Positions 1 through 8,273 of a stretch of 64,000 bases of DNA are shown one piece after another. The notes under the pieces are model-generated. The model saw nothing but the letters and a program-made list of their open reading frames with translations. It was not told the DNA's origin and did not search any database. Source of the DNA: an uncultured Prevotella sp. GTDB lineage: Bacteria; Bacteroidota; Bacteroidia; Bacteroidales; Bacteroidaceae. The translations under genes were made by a program, and so were the position numbers. The stretch is taken from positions 1 to 64,000 of the forward strand of contig USHV01000015.1 in assembly GCA_900554695.1 (NCBI GenBank), written 5' to 3'. How positions within the stretch are numbered: the first letter of the stretch is position 1; each line of letters starts with the position of its first letter.

Positions 1-536
1 TTCGCTAATCACCAAATTTACAAACACTTACAATTCGTCGAACTCACGTTAATATTAAGAATAATAATATTATCATCATCTTATCCACACCTCACAACAA
101 CTGGGAAAGACGAAATATAATGAGAATTGAAATGCTGTTTGACAGATACTTATGAACATTAAGCCATACCATAACATGGCATACATCGAGAATATGATAT
201 CATGTCCGAACGCTAAAACTTCCGCACCGGAACGGTACACAACAAGGCATAAAAAAAGATGAAGTCATGCACATGACCTCACCTCCATTAAGTTTTTAAA
301 TCTTTGTTTCCTTTTAATTAAACCTCTTTCTCGTTTTCTATGCTTTCCCTTACTTTAATGGAGGCAAACTCTTATCTTCTTCTCCTCACCTCCATACCTA
401 TTGCAGCATATGCTGCAAATAGGGTCATCTCACATGCATCAAAATCTTTCTACCTTTCTTCTACGCTTTCTTCAACTTACCTATTGAACAACCTGAACAA
501 CCTTTATAAAACCTATTACAACTAATACCCAAATCA

Positions 537-825
537 ATTATCCTTTATCTTTACCTTTTACTAATACCTTTCTTCCTAATGTTATCCCTCAATCTTAACC
601 TTTCCGCTAATACCTTTTCTCTAATGTTATCCTTCAATCCTTAACCTTCTAATACCTTTCTTCCTTGTTATCCTCAATCTTTAACCTTAGCGTTATCCTC
701 AATCTCTACCTCTGACCAATACCTTTTCTTACTTACTTTTCGTCTGTGTTATCCTTTTCCAATCTTTACCTCTGCCCTCCCGGACAGTGTCTCTCTCATT
801 TTTCACTACCTATGAAGATTTATTC
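537..825. repeat. Degenerate tandem repeats (GTTATCC / CAATCTTTACC / CTAATACCT words)
   Basis: Six approximate copies of an ordered word set occur: GTTATCC (or ATTATCC), then CAATC with TTTACC or TTAACC, then CTAATACC or CAATACC. The GTTATCC words begin at about 537, 581, 626, 667, 692 and 748, so spacing is roughly 44, 45, 41, 25 and 56 bp. The last copy ends in CTACCTATGAAGATTT. The same words in the same order occur in the probable small RNA at 39063-39156. A further partial match lies at about 350-402 (TTAATGGAG followed by ATACCTATTG). The array is seen directly; its function is unknown. Confidence 0.6.
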
Positions 826-1005
826 TCTCAAATCTGTCTCCTGTAATGTCTTTCTATATTACCTCTCCGGTAGATTTCTTTTGACGCTGCAAAATTACAA
901 ACGTTTAGAAATTTCCGCAATAGTTTTGCAATATATGTTAGCGAAAAACGCCTTATTTTTGACCTAAATCAAAGATTGTGTGCGCACACAGCGATATTTT
1001 TGGCA

Positions 1006-1034
1006 TAAAAAAAGCGGACTTTCGCAAGTCCGCT
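1006..1034 (-). terminator. Intrinsic terminator after FKBP gene
   Basis: A perfect 8-bp stem AGCGGACT/AGTCCGCT (1013-1034) with a 6-base loop is followed, in the minus direction, by a run of seven T (A on the plus strand at 1006-1012). It lies about 40 bp past the stop of the FKBP gene and closes the glyQS-FKBP unit. Confidence 0.85.
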
Positions 1035-1075
1035 CATATTTCCAAGTCTGCCGTAAAGCAGAATAAAACGTCGTG

Positions 1076-1723
1076 TTATTCCTCTATCCATTCGCCGGCC
1101 TTACGCGCCTTCGACTCCGGGACATCCACTCCTGCCCTGTAATAGCTCACAAGCGTGACATCGAACACGAGTGTGGAGTAAGCCGGAATAGATCCGTTGT
1201 CTGCATTGCCGTAGCCCAACTGATAAGGTATATACACCTTCCAGCGGTCGCCTATGTGCATGTTCATCAGCGCAGTGGTGAATCCGTCCACCGTACCGGA
1301 CACCGCAAACGTGGTGGGAAGAGCCGTTGCCGGGTTGAAATCGCCGGTGAACGACTTGTCGAACACGTAGCCGTCGGGATAGGATGTTGACGGAAGCAGG
1401 CGGCCCTCATAGTGCACCTTCACAGAGTCGGTGTAGAAAGGACAACCCGAACCCGTGCCGTGCTCCAGGACGTTTACCACTATATAATCGGAAGGAGCAG
1501 TAGCGCCCGACTCCACCAACGACCACTGACGGATGATCTTCCAGTCCTGATTGCCCTGTGCCGTATCAGCCTTCGCAGTGGTGTACAGGTTGTTGAAGAA
1601 CTTGTCGTTGGTCGCCTTCCAGTTAGGATATTCCTCAACGTCGCTGTCGTTCTCGCTGCACGACGACAGCAGTCCGACAGGCATGAGCAGTGCCAACAAA
1701 TATATAATAAGGTGTTTCTTCAT
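1076..1723 (-). CDS. FKBP-type peptidyl-prolyl isomerase lipoprotein
   Basis: A 215-residue lipoprotein, predicted to sit in the outer membrane or periplasm and catalyse proline cis/trans isomerisation during folding of exported proteins. The N-terminus is a hydrophobic signal ending in a lipobox (GLLSSC, Cys22) followed by an acidic stretch. Residues about 82-195 form an FKBP domain, recognisable from VHYEGRL (103-109), FDKS, a VDGFTTAL segment and the LGYG loop, ending in the FDVTLVSY strand. It starts 3 bp after the glycyl-tRNA synthetase stop and shares its transcript and the terminator downstream. The domain call is secure; the physiological clients are unknown. No missing catalytic-site residue was obvious. 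Confidence 0.9.
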   Translation of the reverse strand: MKKHLIIYLLALLMPVGLLSSCSENDSDVEEYPNWKATNDKFFNNLYTTAKADTAQGNQDWKIIRQWSLVESGATAPSDYIVVNVLEHGTGSGCPFYTDSVKVHYEGRLLPSTSYPDGYVFDKSFTGDFNPATALPTTFAVSGTVDGFTTALMNMHIGDRWKVYIPYQLGYGNADNGSIPAYSTLVFDVTLVSYYRAGVDVPESKARKAGEWIEE

Positions 1724-1726
1724 TTT

Positions 1727-3268
1727 TTATTGCAGTTTTTTCAACAGACTGTATATGCTGACCTTCTCTTCGATGATGCTGCGCAGATTGTCTATGCTCA
1801 CGCGCTCCTGCTTCATGGTGTCGCGGAAACGCAGAGTGACGGTGTTGTCCTTGAGAGTGTCGTAATCAACAGTAACGCAATAAGGTGTACCTATGGCGTC
1901 CTGGCGACGGTAACGCTTGCCCACGGTGTCCTTCTCGTCGTACTGGCAGTTGAAGTGGAACTTCAGATCGTCGATTATCTTGCGTGCAACTTCAGGCAGT
2001 CCGTCCTTCTTCACGAGCGGCATCACGCACAGTTTAACAGGAGCGAGTGCCTCCGGCAGACGGAGCACAACGCGGGTCTCGCCGTTCTCGAGCTTCTCCT
2101 CGCAATATGAATGACACATTACAGAGAGGAACATACGGTCGACACCGATGGATGTCTCGATGTCGTACGGAGTGTAGCTCTCGTTGGTCTGCGGGTCGAA
2201 ATACTTGATAGAGTGACCCGAGAACTTCTCATGCTGCGACAGGTCGAAGTCGGTACGGCTGTGGATACCCTCAACCTCCTTGAATCCGAACGGCATCTTG
2301 AACTCGATGTCGGTTGCCGCATTGGCATAGTGAGCCAGCTTCTCGTGGTCGTGGAAACGATAGTTCTCAGCGCCGAAGCCCAGTGCCTGGTGCCACTTCA
2401 TACGTGTTTCCTTCCACTTCTTGAACCATTCCATCTCTGTTCCCGGCTTAACGAAGAACTGCATTTCCATCTGTTCGAACTCACGCATACGGAAAATGAA
2501 CTGACGTGCCACAATCTCGTTGCGGAACGCCTTGCCTATCTGCGCGATACCGAACGGTATCTTCATACGTCCGGTCTTCTGCACATTGAGGTAGTTCACG
2601 AATATACCCTGTGCTGTCTCCGGGCGAAGATATATCTTGCTTGTGCTGTCGGCGGTTGATCCCATCTCTGTTGAGAACATCAGATTGAACTGACGCACGT
2701 CGGTCCAGTTCTTTGTTCCGCTTATCGGATCCACGATACCCTCGTCGAGAATAATCTGCTTCAGCTCGTTCAGGTCCATGGCGTTCATGGCCACAGTGTA
2801 GCGTTCGTGCAGAGCGTCGCGCTTCTTCTGATGCTCGATGACGCGCGGATTGGTCTCGCGGAACTTAGCCTCGTCGAAAGACTCTCCGAAACGTTTGCGC
2901 GCCTTCTCCACTTCCTTGTTTATCTTCTCCTCGTATTTTGCTATCTGGTCCTCAATGAGCACGTCTGCACGATAGCGCTTCTTGGAGTCGCGATTGTCGA
3001 TGAGCGGGTCGTTGAAAGCATCCACGTGTCCTGATGCCTTCCATATTGTAGGGTGCATGAATATGGCAGAGTCGATGCCCACGATATTCTCGTGCAGGAG
3101 CACCATACTCTTCCACCAGTATTCCTTAATATTGTTTTTCAGTTCAACACCATTCTGTCCATAATCATAGACGGCGGCCAGACCGTCGTAGATGTCGCTG
3201 CTCGGGAACACAAATCCATATTCCTTGCAATGCGATACGATTTTCTTAAAAACGTCTTCCTGTGCCAT
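1727..3268 (-). CDS. glyQS: Glycyl-tRNA synthetase, dimeric class II type
   Basis: Charges tRNA-Gly in the cytoplasm. At 513 residues it is a single-chain enzyme of the homodimeric type, not the two-subunit alpha2beta2 form. Class II features are visible: the MHPTIWKASGH segment at 71-81, RPETAQG at 215-221, motif 2 round FRNE (249-252) with the following RQFIFRMREFEQMEM, and motif 3 at SIGVDRMF (373-380). Residues from about 410 fit the anticodon-binding domain. The start is the first ATG after a TATCTTTG promoter box about 40 bp upstream. It is followed closely by the FKBP lipoprotein gene, so the two are probably co-transcribed although functionally unrelated. Confidence 0.97.
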   Translation of the reverse strand: MAQEDVFKKIVSHCKEYGFVFPSSDIYDGLAAVYDYGQNGVELKNNIKEYWWKSMVLLHENIVGIDSAIFMHPTIWKASGHVDAFNDPLIDNRDSKKRYRADVLIEDQIAKYEEKINKEVEKARKRFGESFDEAKFRETNPRVIEHQKKRDALHERYTVAMNAMDLNELKQIILDEGIVDPISGTKNWTDVRQFNLMFSTEMGSTADSTSKIYLRPETAQGIFVNYLNVQKTGRMKIPFGIAQIGKAFRNEIVARQFIFRMREFEQMEMQFFVKPGTEMEWFKKWKETRMKWHQALGFGAENYRFHDHEKLAHYANAATDIEFKMPFGFKEVEGIHSRTDFDLSQHEKFSGHSIKYFDPQTNESYTPYDIETSIGVDRMFLSVMCHSYCEEKLENGETRVVLRLPEALAPVKLCVMPLVKKDGLPEVARKIIDDLKFHFNCQYDEKDTVGKRYRRQDAIGTPYCVTVDYDTLKDNTVTLRFRDTMKQERVSIDNLRSIIEEKVSIYSLLKKLQ

Positions 3269-3839
3269 TTTTATGTTTGTTTGATTATTTTATCCTTTAA
3301 GGATGCAAAGATAACTCTTTTAGTTGGTTTATAACCCGTTTTAAGGTTAAATGTTATGAAACATGGCCTTGCGTGCACGTTTTGTCATTAATATATGGTT
3401 TGGCTTGCCATAATTTATTGCCGGCGTCGCAGCGACGCATTTGCCGCCGGTGACAGTCTGCCGACATGCATCGGCAAAATCCACACATCAATGCTCCACT
3501 GTCTGAGGTCCGGACATAGAAAGATGTTTTTCAAGAAAAAATGAACAACAATTCCACATTCTCCGGAATACGAACACAGCACACGTGTATGGACAAAGTT
3601 TGAAACGACACGTATCGTACGACATGATTTATACATCGCTGAAAATATTCTTTTCGATATATACCTGCCTCTCTTATTTTATTTGTAATTTTATAGAGTC
3701 AATCGTTTGGTTTGCCACTTTAAATTAAGACGTAAATTCAAGTGGATTTAATGACACTACCAGCATGTGGAAAATTCATATTCATCCGGTATCTTAAAAC
3801 ACGAAATCGGAGGGTTACATAATTGAAAAATCGATATAA
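3269..3839. other. Intergenic region without a recognisable gene
   Basis: This 570-bp gap between glyQS (minus) and an unknown membrane protein (plus) carries the glyQS promoter near its left end and a GC-rich patch at about 3420-3480 with small inverted repeats (GCGTCGC/GCGACGC; TGCCGA/TCGGCA). The short open frames have no domain or signal I can support. Confidence 0.5.
3306..3313 (-). promoter_or_regulatory. -7 box of glyQS promoter
   Basis: Read on the minus strand the box is TATCTTTG, an exact TAnnTTTG match. The upstream TTTG element at the expected distance is not clear. The box lies about 38 bp before the glyQS start codon. Confidence 0.6.
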
Positions 3840-4661
3840 ATGGGAAGTATATCATACATAACAGACTTATTATCAATAATATTAGTGAGCCTGCCACTTA
3901 TAGTTATAGGTAAGATAATCGGACCGAATACGAATATTAATTTCGGTCGCAGGATTCCCAAAGACGAACTTGAATCACCCAAAGGCATCAAAGCTTTAAA
4001 GGTAATAAGATGTACGCTCGTCTCTGCCGGAATTATAACTTTATCTGCCGGGCTGTTGTGTATGATATTGAAACAGGCAGAAGCCATGTTCTGGATAATG
4101 GTAGCACCCGTTACTATAGCCGTGATAATAATTGTCTTAGTACTTTATGAGCTTCACGACAACAAGAGATGGGGATTGGCTATTGTGCTGATAGCCATAG
4201 GAATAGCCGTAATACCATTGCTACTCTTACCCATGCCGGCAATCAATAACAAAAACAAAGTACACATAGACAACGACACTCTATTCATAGACGGAGAGTA
4301 TTCCAAAATCATTCCTCTGTCAGAAATAACCTCGATAGAAGGCGACGCAACTGTTCCGCCAATAAAACTGAGGACCAACGGAACGTCTCTCGGCTCTTAC
4401 AAGGTGGGATATTTTCTTACAGAGGACGACGTTGAGGTGGTGTTATATTTATACTCAGACAAGCACAGGATATCTCATATCAAAACAAAAAGGAATGAGG
4501 ATATCTACATAAATCTTAGTGACTCTCAGCTGTCCATGATTTTGTCTTATAAACGAAGAACGACATACCGCCCGGCCTTTCCGTCGTCCGCAAGCTCAAA
4601 AGACAGCCCTTTCCATACTGCATCAGTATCACCGGCATATCCCTCGACAGCACTTCCATAA
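3840..4661 (+). CDS. Membrane protein with C-terminal PH-like domain, unknown function
   Basis: I do not recognise a named family with confidence. The 273-residue product has four hydrophobic segments (about 6-26, 58-78, 83-103 and 110-132), the first separated from the others by a polar stretch of about 30 residues. Residues about 140-240 form a beta-rich soluble part (VHIDNDTLFIDGEYSKIIPLSEI, then KVGYFLTED and INLSD) that resembles bacterial PH-like domains attached to small Bacteroidales membrane proteins. The last 30 residues are Ser/Pro-rich and look unlike the rest, so the C-terminus may have been altered. It stands alone, with intergenic DNA on both sides. Confidence 0.7.
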   Translation: MGSISYITDLLSIILVSLPLIVIGKIIGPNTNINFGRRIPKDELESPKGIKALKVIRCTLVSAGIITLSAGLLCMILKQAEAMFWIMVAPVTIAVIIIVLVLYELHDNKRWGLAIVLIAIGIAVIPLLLLPMPAINNKNKVHIDNDTLFIDGEYSKIIPLSEITSIEGDATVPPIKLRTNGTSLGSYKVGYFLTEDDVEVVLYLYSDKHRISHIKTKRNEDIYINLSDSQLSMILSYKRRTTYRPAFPSSASSKDSPFHTASVSPAYPSTALP

Positions 4662-5010
4662 TCCGTTTCGTCCCATCCGCCATATCCTCTTACGGTGTCC
4701 GATCAAAGACGGGCACATAGTAAATCCGCATTAAGGCTCGTGTATTCGTCATGCTTTTAGAACATTCACATTTATGCAGATACATATTTAAGCCCAACAT
4801 CCCTTACATTCATAAGGACACCGCGCCTTTCTGCATTCTCTCCGGCAGCAGTCCGGCATCATACATTTCGGCTTCGACAACATCGCTCTGCCGGAACTGC
4901 GGACGAAAAGCAGAACTGCATAATTATGCAATTTGTGTATAAATATACAGTTTAGTACAGACCTCAACTTCACGAGAGTGCCGATGAAATGAAAAAAAAT
5001 ATCTCCGGCC

Positions 5011-5343
5011 GCAAATACGCGAGTTATGAGCACTTACGGTAAACGGTTGTGGCACAACAGGTTATGCTTTTCCGCAATGCGAAGCCGACTTCGACGCGTT
5101 GCGAAAGAGCCCATTTCAGGTTGCGATATAGGCTCTTTCGCGTCCCGAAAAGCACCATATCATGCTCCGATAAAGCCCATTTCGCATGCCGATATGGTGC
5201 TTTTCGCAAAACAACCACGTCTGAGACGGGTGTATGAAAGTGGGTAACCGCACTGCGACAAGAAACAGAAACGGGCGAAAAAGCCTATTTCGGAGGTTCC
5301 CGATTTTCTATTTTAAGATTTTATTTTGTCAAAATTTTTTACC
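5011..5343 (+). repeat. Composite repeat element 1 (flank - 22-bp array - flank)
   Basis: The left boundary word GCAAATACGCGAGT starts at 5011, exactly 88 bp before the 22-bp array (5099-5208). The right boundary TTTTGTCAAAATTTTTTACC starts at 5324, 116 bp after the array. Element 5 (56641-56972) has the same words at 88 and 115 bp, so the two are copies of one element about 332 bp long. A degenerate extra unit (CGAAG...CTTCG) precedes the array at 5077-5098. Confidence 0.75.
5099..5208 (+). repeat. 22-bp palindromic-unit array 1 (five units)
   Basis: Five contiguous 22-bp units start at 5099, 5121, 5143, 5165 and 5187. Their 17-bp cores are CGAAAGAGCCCATTTCG, CGATATAGGCTCTTTCG, CGAAAAGCACCATATCA, CGATAAAGCCCATTTCG and CGATATGGTGCTTTTCG. 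Each begins CGAWA and ends TWTC(G/A), so each is an imperfect palindrome, with five variable bases between cores. Units 3 and 5 are reverse complements apart from one base. The array is directly seen; its role is unknown. Confidence 0.9.
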
Positions 5344-5494
5344 TCACATTCTGTATATTTATTCATTTTCGGGCACTCACCGAACCGCACGTTCCACGCA
5401 TCGGGCAACCGCGTCGGCCTCACGCACAGGCGCCGCAACGCCCGTCATAAACGGCTTTTGGGCACAAATCTTTTATAAATAGGAAAAAAATCAG

Positions 5495-5502
5495 TAACTT
5501 TG
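5495..5502 (+). promoter_or_regulatory. -7 box of parC promoter
   Basis: TAACTTTG is an exact TAnnTTTG match 27 bp upstream of the parC start codon. No clear TTTG lies at the expected upstream distance. Confidence 0.55.
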
Positions 5503-5528
5503 AAGCAAAATTTGTGACGAAGTAAAAT

Positions 5529-8273
5529 ATGAGCGACGAAATAAAGGACAACGAGACGATTGATGAAGAAATGAACAGCGAGAGCGTGAACGGCGAGGAC
5601 ACCGCACCGGAGGAACACTCCGACTACAAGCCCGTGAACCGTTTTGACGCCTCGGCAGTGCATCACCTCAGCGGGATGTACAAGACGTGGTTTCTCGACT
5701 ACGCCTCATACGTCATTCTCGAACGTGCCGTGCCCCACATAGAGGACGGTCTGAAACCCGTGCAGCGACGCATCCTGCACTCGATGAAGCGCATGGACGA
5801 CGGACGCTACAACAAGGTGGCGAACATCGTGGGACACACCATGCAGTTTCATCCTCACGGCGACGCGTCAATAGGCGACGCCCTCGTGCAGCTCGGACAG
5901 AAGGACCTGCTCATCGACTGTCAGGGAAACTGGGGAAACATTCTGACGGGCGACCGTGCCGCCGCGCCACGTTACATCGAGGCACGACTGTCCAAATTCG
6001 CGCTCGACGTGGTGTTCAACCCCAAGACAACCAACTGGCAGCTGAGCTACGACGGCCGCAACCGCGAGCCAATCACGCTGCCAGTGAAGTTCCCTTTGCT
6101 TCTGGCACAGGGCGCTGAAGGCATAGCCGTGGGCCTGAGCTCCAAGATTCTGCCGCACAATCTGGTGGAGATCTGCGACGCAGCCATAAGCTATCTGCGC
6201 GGCGAGGAGTTCACGCTATATCCCGACTTCCCCACCGGCGGCTCGATAGACGTGAGCAAGTATAACGACGGTCAGCGCGGAGGACAGCTCAAAGTGCGCG
6301 CCAAGATTGAGAAGATAGACAACAAGACCATCGTCATAAAGGAGATACCATACAGCAAGACCACCACAACGCTCATCGACTCCATACTCAAAGCCATAGA
6401 CAAGGGCAAGATAAAGGCGCGCAAGGTGGACGACAACACTGCCGCCGAGGTGGAGATACAGGTGCATCTGGCGCCGGGCGTATCGTCCGACAAGACCATC
6501 GACGCGCTGTATGCCTTCTCCGACTGCGAGATAAACCTGTCGCCCAACTGCTGCGTGATAGAGAACAACAAGCCGTGCTTCCTCACCGTGAGCGACGTGC
6601 TGCGCCACTCGGTTGACAGCACCATGGGCCTGCTGCGCAAGGAACTCGAGATAAGGCGCGGCGAGCTTTTCGAACAGTTGTTCTTCGCTTCGCTCGAACG
6701 CATATTCATCGAGGAGCGCATCTACAAGGACAAAGGCTTCGAGAACGCGCCCGACATGGACGCCGCCGTGGCTCATGTGGACAAGCGTCTGGAACCGTTC
6801 AAGAAGAATCTTGTGCGCGAGGTGACCCGCGACGACATACTGAAGCTCATGGAGATAAAGATGCAACGCATCCTGAAGTTCAACAAGGACAAGGCCGACG
6901 AGCTGATAGTGAAGATAAAGGACGAGATAGCAGGCATAGACCACGACCTCGCCCACATGACCGACGTCACCATACGGTGGTTCAATTTCATAAAAGACAA
7001 ATACGGCAAGGACCATCCGCGCCGCACCGAGATACGCAGCTTCGACACCATCGAGGCCGCGAAAGTGGTGGAGGCGAACGAGAAGCTCTACATCAACAGA
7101 CAGGAGGGCTTCATTGGTACGGGGCTGAAAAAAGACGAGTTCGTGTGCAACTGCTCCGACATAGACGACATAATCGTATTCTACAAGGACGGAAAATACA
7201 AGATAATACGTGTGGCCGACAAGATATTCGTAGGCAAGAACGTGATGCACGTGCAGGTGTTCAAGCGCAACGACCACCGCACGACGTACAATGCCGTATA
7301 TCGCGACGGCAAGAACGGACCGACATACATCAAGCGTTTCAACGTAACCGCAATGACCCGCGACCGCGAGTACGACCTCACGCAGGGCACACCGGGCTCG
7401 CGCGTGCTCTATTTCTCGGCCAACCCTAACGGCGAGGCGGAGGTGATAAAGGTGACGCTCGAAGTGACCTCGAAGATGAAAAAGATATTCCTGGAGAAGG
7501 ATTTCTCCGACATCGGCATCAAGTCGCGCACGGCCAAAGGCAACATCCTCACCAAACACACGGTGAACAGGATAAGCCTGAAGAGCCACGGACGCTCCAC
7601 GCTCGGAGGAAGGAAGGTATGGTTCGACACCGACGTGAACAGACTGAACTACGACGGACGCGGCCGACTGCTCGGAGAGTTCAACGACGGCGACTCAATA
7701 CTGGTGGTGCTCGACAACAACGAGTTCTATATCTCCAACTTCGACGCCAACAACCACTATGAGGACAACATCAAGATAATAGAGAAATGGGATCCCGACA
7801 AAGTGTGGACGGCCGTGCTCTATGACGCCGACAACGACAACTATCCTTACATCAAACGCTTCAACATGGAGGCGACGAAGCGTCACCAGAACTTCCTGGG
7901 CGACAACCCGAACAGCCGTCTCGTGCTGCTCACCGACACACCTTATCCTCGCATCCGCGTGACATTCAAGCCTGCGGAGAGCCGCGACGGCAACCCACTG
8001 CAGCGTCCGCCTATGGAAATAGACATGGAACAGTTTGTAGGAGTAAAGGGATTCAAGGCCAAAGGCAAGCGCATAAGCACATGGGATGTTGAGAACATTA
8101 AGGAGCTCGAGCCTCTGAGAGTGCCCGAGCCCGAACCTGAAGACGACTCCGAAGGCACCGACGCTGCCGACGAAGAGCCCGAAAACCTCGATCCTGATGC
8201 AGGCAAAAGCCAACAGCAGGTGATAGACGAGATGACTGGACAACTTAATCTGTTCGGAGATGACGACATGTAA
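5529..8273 (+). CDS. parC: DNA topoisomerase IV subunit A
   Basis: The DNA-cleaving subunit of a type IIA topoisomerase, acting in the cytoplasm on chromosome decatenation or relaxation. Of 914 residues, about 55-490 match the GyrA/ParC breakage-reunion core: YASYVILERAVPHIEDGLKPVQRRIL, the winged-helix segment QFHPHGDASIGDALV, and AAPRYIE with catalytic Tyr149. The C-terminal beta-propeller lacks an obvious GyrA box (QRRGGKG type); together with an acidic tail ending in LNLFGDDDM this favours topoisomerase IV over gyrase. The N-terminal 45 residues are acidic and extra. The start follows a TAACTTTG box. Its end overlaps the next gene by 14 bp. The partner parE is not in the window. Confidence 0.88.
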   Translation: MSDEIKDNETIDEEMNSESVNGEDTAPEEHSDYKPVNRFDASAVHHLSGMYKTWFLDYASYVILERAVPHIEDGLKPVQRRILHSMKRMDDGRYNKVANIVGHTMQFHPHGDASIGDALVQLGQKDLLIDCQGNWGNILTGDRAAAPRYIEARLSKFALDVVFNPKTTNWQLSYDGRNREPITLPVKFPLLLAQGAEGIAVGLSSKILPHNLVEICDAAISYLRGEEFTLYPDFPTGGSIDVSKYNDGQRGGQLKVRAKIEKIDNKTIVIKEIPYSKTTTTLIDSILKAIDKGKIKARKVDDNTAAEVEIQVHLAPGVSSDKTIDALYAFSDCEINLSPNCCVIENNKPCFLTVSDVLRHSVDSTMGLLRKELEIRRGELFEQLFFASLERIFIEERIYKDKGFENAPDMDAAVAHVDKRLEPFKKNLVREVTRDDILKLMEIKMQRILKFNKDKADELIVKIKDEIAGIDHDLAHMTDVTIRWFNFIKDKYGKDHPRRTEIRSFDTIEAAKVVEANEKLYINRQEGFIGTGLKKDEFVCNCSDIDDIIVFYKDGKYKIIRVADKIFVGKNVMHVQVFKRNDHRTTYNAVYRDGKNGPTYIKRFNVTAMTRDREYDLTQGTPGSRVLYFSANPNGEAEVIKVTLEVTSKMKKIFLEKDFSDIGIKSRTAKGNILTKHTVNRISLKSHGRSTLGGRKVWFDTDVNRLNYDGRGRLLGEFNDGDSILVVLDNNEFYISNFDANNHYEDNIKIIEKWDPDKVWTAVLYDADNDNYPYIKRFNMEATKRHQNFLGDNPNSRLVLLTDTPYPRIRVTFKPAESRDGNPLQRPPMEIDMEQFVGVKGFKAKGKRISTWDVENIKELEPLRVPEPEPEDDSEGTDAADEEPENLDPDAGKSQQQVIDEMTGQLNLFGDDDM

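Larger units (their letters stand above)
1..1075. other. Non-coding, AT- and pyrimidine-rich region with hairpin
   Basis: I see no convincing gene here. The short open frame at 340-525 has no recognisable domain and lies in compositionally biased DNA. A strong hairpin at 397-423 is built round the perfect palindrome GCAGCATATGCTGC with CCTATT/AATAGG arms. Two TAnnTTTG-like boxes face the minus strand, at 13-20 (pointing out of the window) and 890-897 (TAATTTTG, which would drive a purine-rich transcript through the repeats at 537-825). Neither has a clear upstream TTTG element. Whether the region is transcribed is unknown. Confidence 0.6.
4662..5528. other. Intergenic region holding composite 22-bp-array element 1 and the parC promoter
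   Basis: 4662-5010 has no gene I can support. 5011-5343 is composite repeat element 1. 5344-5490 contains a short GC-rich stretch and then the parC promoter. Confidence 0.6.

Noticed and set aside
340..525. 61-codon open frame near the left edge
   Set aside because: It lies in pyrimidine-rich non-coding DNA, is composed of Ser, Leu and Thr, and spans a palindromic hairpin. No promoter or similarity supports it.
6216..7589. Open frame of 457 codons on the minus strand inside parC
   Set aside because: It has the His/Val/Leu/Tyr-rich composition typical of antisense frames in this GC range and no domain; parC covers the region with full motifs.
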